7,352 bases of DNA from an uncultured Collinsella sp. (GTDB taxonomy: Bacteria > Actinomycetota > Coriobacteriia > Coriobacteriales > Coriobacteriaceae), in NCBI GenBank assembly GCA_902489955.1, contig CABUBY010000086.1, positions 1 to 7,352 of the forward strand. The letters are read 5' to 3'. The notes under the pieces are model-generated. The model searched no databases. It saw only the letters and a list, made by a program, of their open reading frames with translations, and was not told the origin of the DNA. Both the position numbers and the translations under genes were made by a program. Shown in pieces: positions 5,845 to 7,352 of the stretch. Position 1 is the first letter of the stretch, and each line of letters starts with the position of its first letter.

Positions 5845-6743
5845 TGAAGCTCTCGCATGAGTCTAAGAGGCGCTTGGGCATTGGCATCGGAGCGTTTGTG
5901 CTCATCATCGGGCTCGTCTTTGGCACTTCGCGGACTTTGATTCATTTTGATGGCCCGTGGGATCTCGACGATGTTGTATCCGGCTTGTCCGGTATGGACG
6001 ATGTGGTTGACGACGACGATTTTATGAACGATGGCGGTAAATATTCCGCTCGGCCTCAGCAACTTTCGAGCACGACTTTTGACGAAGACGCGTTCCAATC
6101 GCTCGACTTGGATGTGACGTCGGGGACGGTCGAGATTAAACGTGTCTCTGGCGGACCGGTACGTGTCATCGAAAGCGGGCGCGTTGCAAAGGGGGCGTCT
6201 GCTTCCGATGCCGCCACTCAGAATCTGGTTAAGATCGAGGGCTCTACACTCAAGATTAGCCAGTTCGACTGCGATGACGAGCGCGCCCATGACCGTAAGG
6301 TCACCATTGAACTGCCGCGTGAGCTTGCCGATAACATGATGGGCATTACGGCAAACGTGGGGTTGGGAGACCTGACGGTCGCGGACATTGCGTGCCACGA
6401 CTTTGATTTGACGTTGGACTCGGGAGACGTCGCGTTCGCGGGCACCGTGACCGACACTCTGAATGCCGAGGTCGGTTCGGGCGATGTGACGTTCGAGCTT
6501 TACCAGGCCCCCGCGAAATCGATGGACGTGAGTGTGGGCTCGGGCGATGTGGAGATGACGGTTCCGAACTCGACGGGCTTTAAGGCGAGCCTCACCTTGG
6601 GCAGCGGCGACTTTGAGAGCGATTTCCTTCCGCTTGACTACGACGGCGAGACCATTTTGAATCTTGAATTCGATAACGGCGATAAGTCTGCTACGTATCG
6701 TTTTGAGGTCGGTTCGGGCGATATGTCGTTTGATTCGGAGTAG
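5841..6743 (+). CDS. Membrane-anchored DUF4097-type beta-repeat protein
   Basis: A 300-residue protein with a short basic N-terminus (SHESKRR), one hydrophobic anchor (about 12-28) and no lipobox, followed by an acidic segment (DDVVDDDD, 53-60) and an extracytoplasmic repeat domain. The domain is a ladder of short strand-turn units with Gly-Asp turns: TSGTV (93-97), GLGDL (174-178), DSGDV (193-197), GSGDV (212-216 and 233-237), GSGDF (254-258) and GSGDM (291-295). This spacing of about 20 residues fits the DUF4097 (LiaG-like, putative adhesin) beta-solenoid family. The first ATG overlaps the regulator stop by 4 bp; a second ATG follows immediately, and AAGG at 5831-5834 could serve either. 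Such proteins are commonly coded next to envelope-stress or XRE regulators, and here too the gene appears to be the regulator's partner. The molecular function of the family is not established. Confidence 0.8.
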   Translation: MMKLSHESKRRLGIGIGAFVLIIGLVFGTSRTLIHFDGPWDLDDVVSGLSGMDDVVDDDDFMNDGGKYSARPQQLSSTTFDEDAFQSLDLDVTSGTVEIKRVSGGPVRVIESGRVAKGASASDAATQNLVKIEGSTLKISQFDCDDERAHDRKVTIELPRELADNMMGITANVGLGDLTVADIACHDFDLTLDSGDVAFAGTVTDTLNAEVGSGDVTFELYQAPAKSMDVSVGSGDVEMTVPNSTGFKASLTLGSGDFESDFLPLDYDGETILNLEFDNGDKSATYRFEVGSGDMSFDSE

Positions 6744-6790
6744 TGAGGCAGACGAAAGCCTAGGCGAAGATATAGACGCGCTGTTTGATG

Positions 6791-6824
6791 AAGGCGCCGA
6801 AGCCGGGATCGGCTCCGGCGCCTT
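6791..6824 (+). terminator. Strong hairpin terminator after the DUF4097 gene
   Basis: AAGGCGCCG (6791-6799) pairs perfectly with CGGCGCCTT (6816-6824); after one A-C mismatch AGCCG (6801-6805) pairs with CGGCT (6810-6814) around a GGAT loop. The tail TTTACCTTTAC is T-rich but broken. It lies 47 nt past the DUF4097 stop and likely ends that operon, just before the elp3 promoter and start. Confidence 0.7.
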
Positions 6825-6830
6825 TACCTT

Positions 6831-6836
6831 TACAAT
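6831..6836 (+). promoter_or_regulatory. Candidate -10 box of elp3, suggesting a leaderless mRNA
   Basis: TACAAT matches five of six -10 positions. Its end is 6 nt before the ATG at 6843, so transcription would start at or next to the start codon. No recognisable -35 is present at 6807-6813, where the terminator stem lies. There is only GGGG close to the ATG and no proper Shine-Dalgarno, which fits a leaderless transcript. Confidence 0.4.
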
Positions 6837-6842
6837 GGGGAC

Positions 6843-7352
6843 ATGGAACAGATTATCTTGAACATACTCGAGGCCCTGCGTCGCGGCGAGACCGTGGACG
6901 ACAAGGCGCTCGTCAAACTGATACATGCCGAGGCGCGCCGTGAGGGCGCCGACAAACGTGATTTGGCCAAGCGCCGTCTGCTGCCGTTTTACCAGCGGGT
7001 AAAACGTGAGGAGCCGGCTCGTTGGGCTGGGTGGAATGTCGATGCCGATCTGGAACGCCAGCTGCTGCGGGTGCTGAGGATGAAGCCGCGTCGTACGGCT
7101 TCGGGCGTGGCGACCATTACCGTTATCACCAAGCCCTGGCCATGCTCGGGCGATTGCCTGTTTTGCCCCAACGATCTGCGCATGCCCAAAAGCTACCTGC
7201 ACGCCGAGCCGGCGTGCGCCCGTGCGGAGCAAAATTGCTTTGACCCGTATCTGCAGGTGAGCGCTCGTCTGACCGCGCTTTCGCAGATGGGGCACGCAAC
7301 CGATAAGATTGAGCTCATCGTGCTCGGCGGCACCTGGAGCGATTACCCGCGC
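6843..7352 (+). CDS. elp3: Elp3-type radical SAM tRNA U34 carboxymethyltransferase, 5' part (cut by the window edge)
   Basis: The first 170 codons of a bacterial Elp3 homologue are present, open to the edge. Elp3 combines a radical SAM domain with a C-terminal GNAT-like acetyl-CoA domain and puts a carboxymethyl-type group on C5 of uridine 34 in tRNA. Residues 1-80 form a basic N-terminal region (DKRDLAKRRLLPFYQRVK). The Elp3 signature follows: RRTASGVATITVITKPWPC (83-101), the cluster cysteines Cys101, Cys105 and Cys108 in a CX3CX2C pattern, MPKSYLHAEPACARAEQN (114-131), FDPYLQVSARL (133-143), MGHATDKIELIVLGGTW (149-165). After the third Cys it has Pro-Asn-Asp rather than the CPGG of many Elp3 proteins, so it belongs to a variant branch. 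The GNAT half lies outside the window and cannot be checked. The start follows a TACAAT box and no clear ribosome-binding site. The Trm9-like gene on the other side of the XRE/DUF4097 pair could act on the Elp3 product. Confidence 0.88.
   Translation, partial: MEQIILNILEALRRGETVDDKALVKLIHAEARREGADKRDLAKRRLLPFYQRVKREEPARWAGWNVDADLERQLLRVLRMKPRRTASGVATITVITKPWPCSGDCLFCPNDLRMPKSYLHAEPACARAEQNCFDPYLQVSARLTALSQMGHATDKIELIVLGGTWSDYPR

Noticed and set aside
5676..7295. A 539-codon open frame on the minus strand, antisense to the DUF4097 and elp3 genes
   Set aside because: It crosses two well-supported genes, a terminator and a promoter region. Its product is low-complexity Arg/His/Ala-rich with no motif, as expected for the antisense of GC-rich coding DNA.

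Overview
The window looks like chromosomal DNA of a high-GC Gram-positive gut actinobacterium. Coriobacteriia, and perhaps Collinsella, is my best guess. That rests on the G+C-rich coding style, the DUF3516-type Ski2-like helicase, the bacterial Elp3 and the compact layout; no marker gene here proves it. It holds six protein genes, one of them cut by the window edge. I see no tRNA, rRNA, CRISPR array, transposase or phage gene.

Left half, minus strand (32-4854). In transcription order these are a class I SAM methyltransferase resembling the eukaryotic Trm9/ALKBH8 wobble-uridine methyltransferases (4854-3982), a divergent TrmB tRNA m7G46 methyltransferase (3863-3024), and a large Ski2-like DExH helicase with a DUF3516 C-terminus (2713-32). 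A likely terminator hairpin separates the first two. A 123-bp element with 21-bp terminal inverted repeats and a T10 tract in its loop lies between trmB and the helicase.

Right half, plus strand (5122-7352). An XRE-type regulator with an alanine-rich helix and a C-terminal membrane segment overlaps by 4 bp a membrane-anchored DUF4097 beta-repeat protein, making a two-gene envelope-type module. A strong hairpin follows. Then comes the 5' part of elp3, the radical-SAM enzyme that carboxymethylates U34 of tRNA, running off the right edge. The elp3 start codon sits about 6 nt after a TACAAT box and lacks a convincing Shine-Dalgarno, so the mRNA may be leaderless.

The divergent intergenic region (4855-5121) between the methyltransferase and the regulator holds nested inverted repeats built partly from CAACCG half-sites. 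One of these overlaps a candidate -35 box of the methyltransferase gene.

The main point of interest is functional. Elp3 makes 5-carboxymethyl-type U34, and a Trm9-like enzyme would methyl-esterify such a product. Both lie within about 2 kb of each other, next to trmB. This could be a bacterial route to an mcm5U-like wobble modification, which is otherwise regarded as eukaryotic. That is a hypothesis from motifs and proximity, not a demonstrated pathway.
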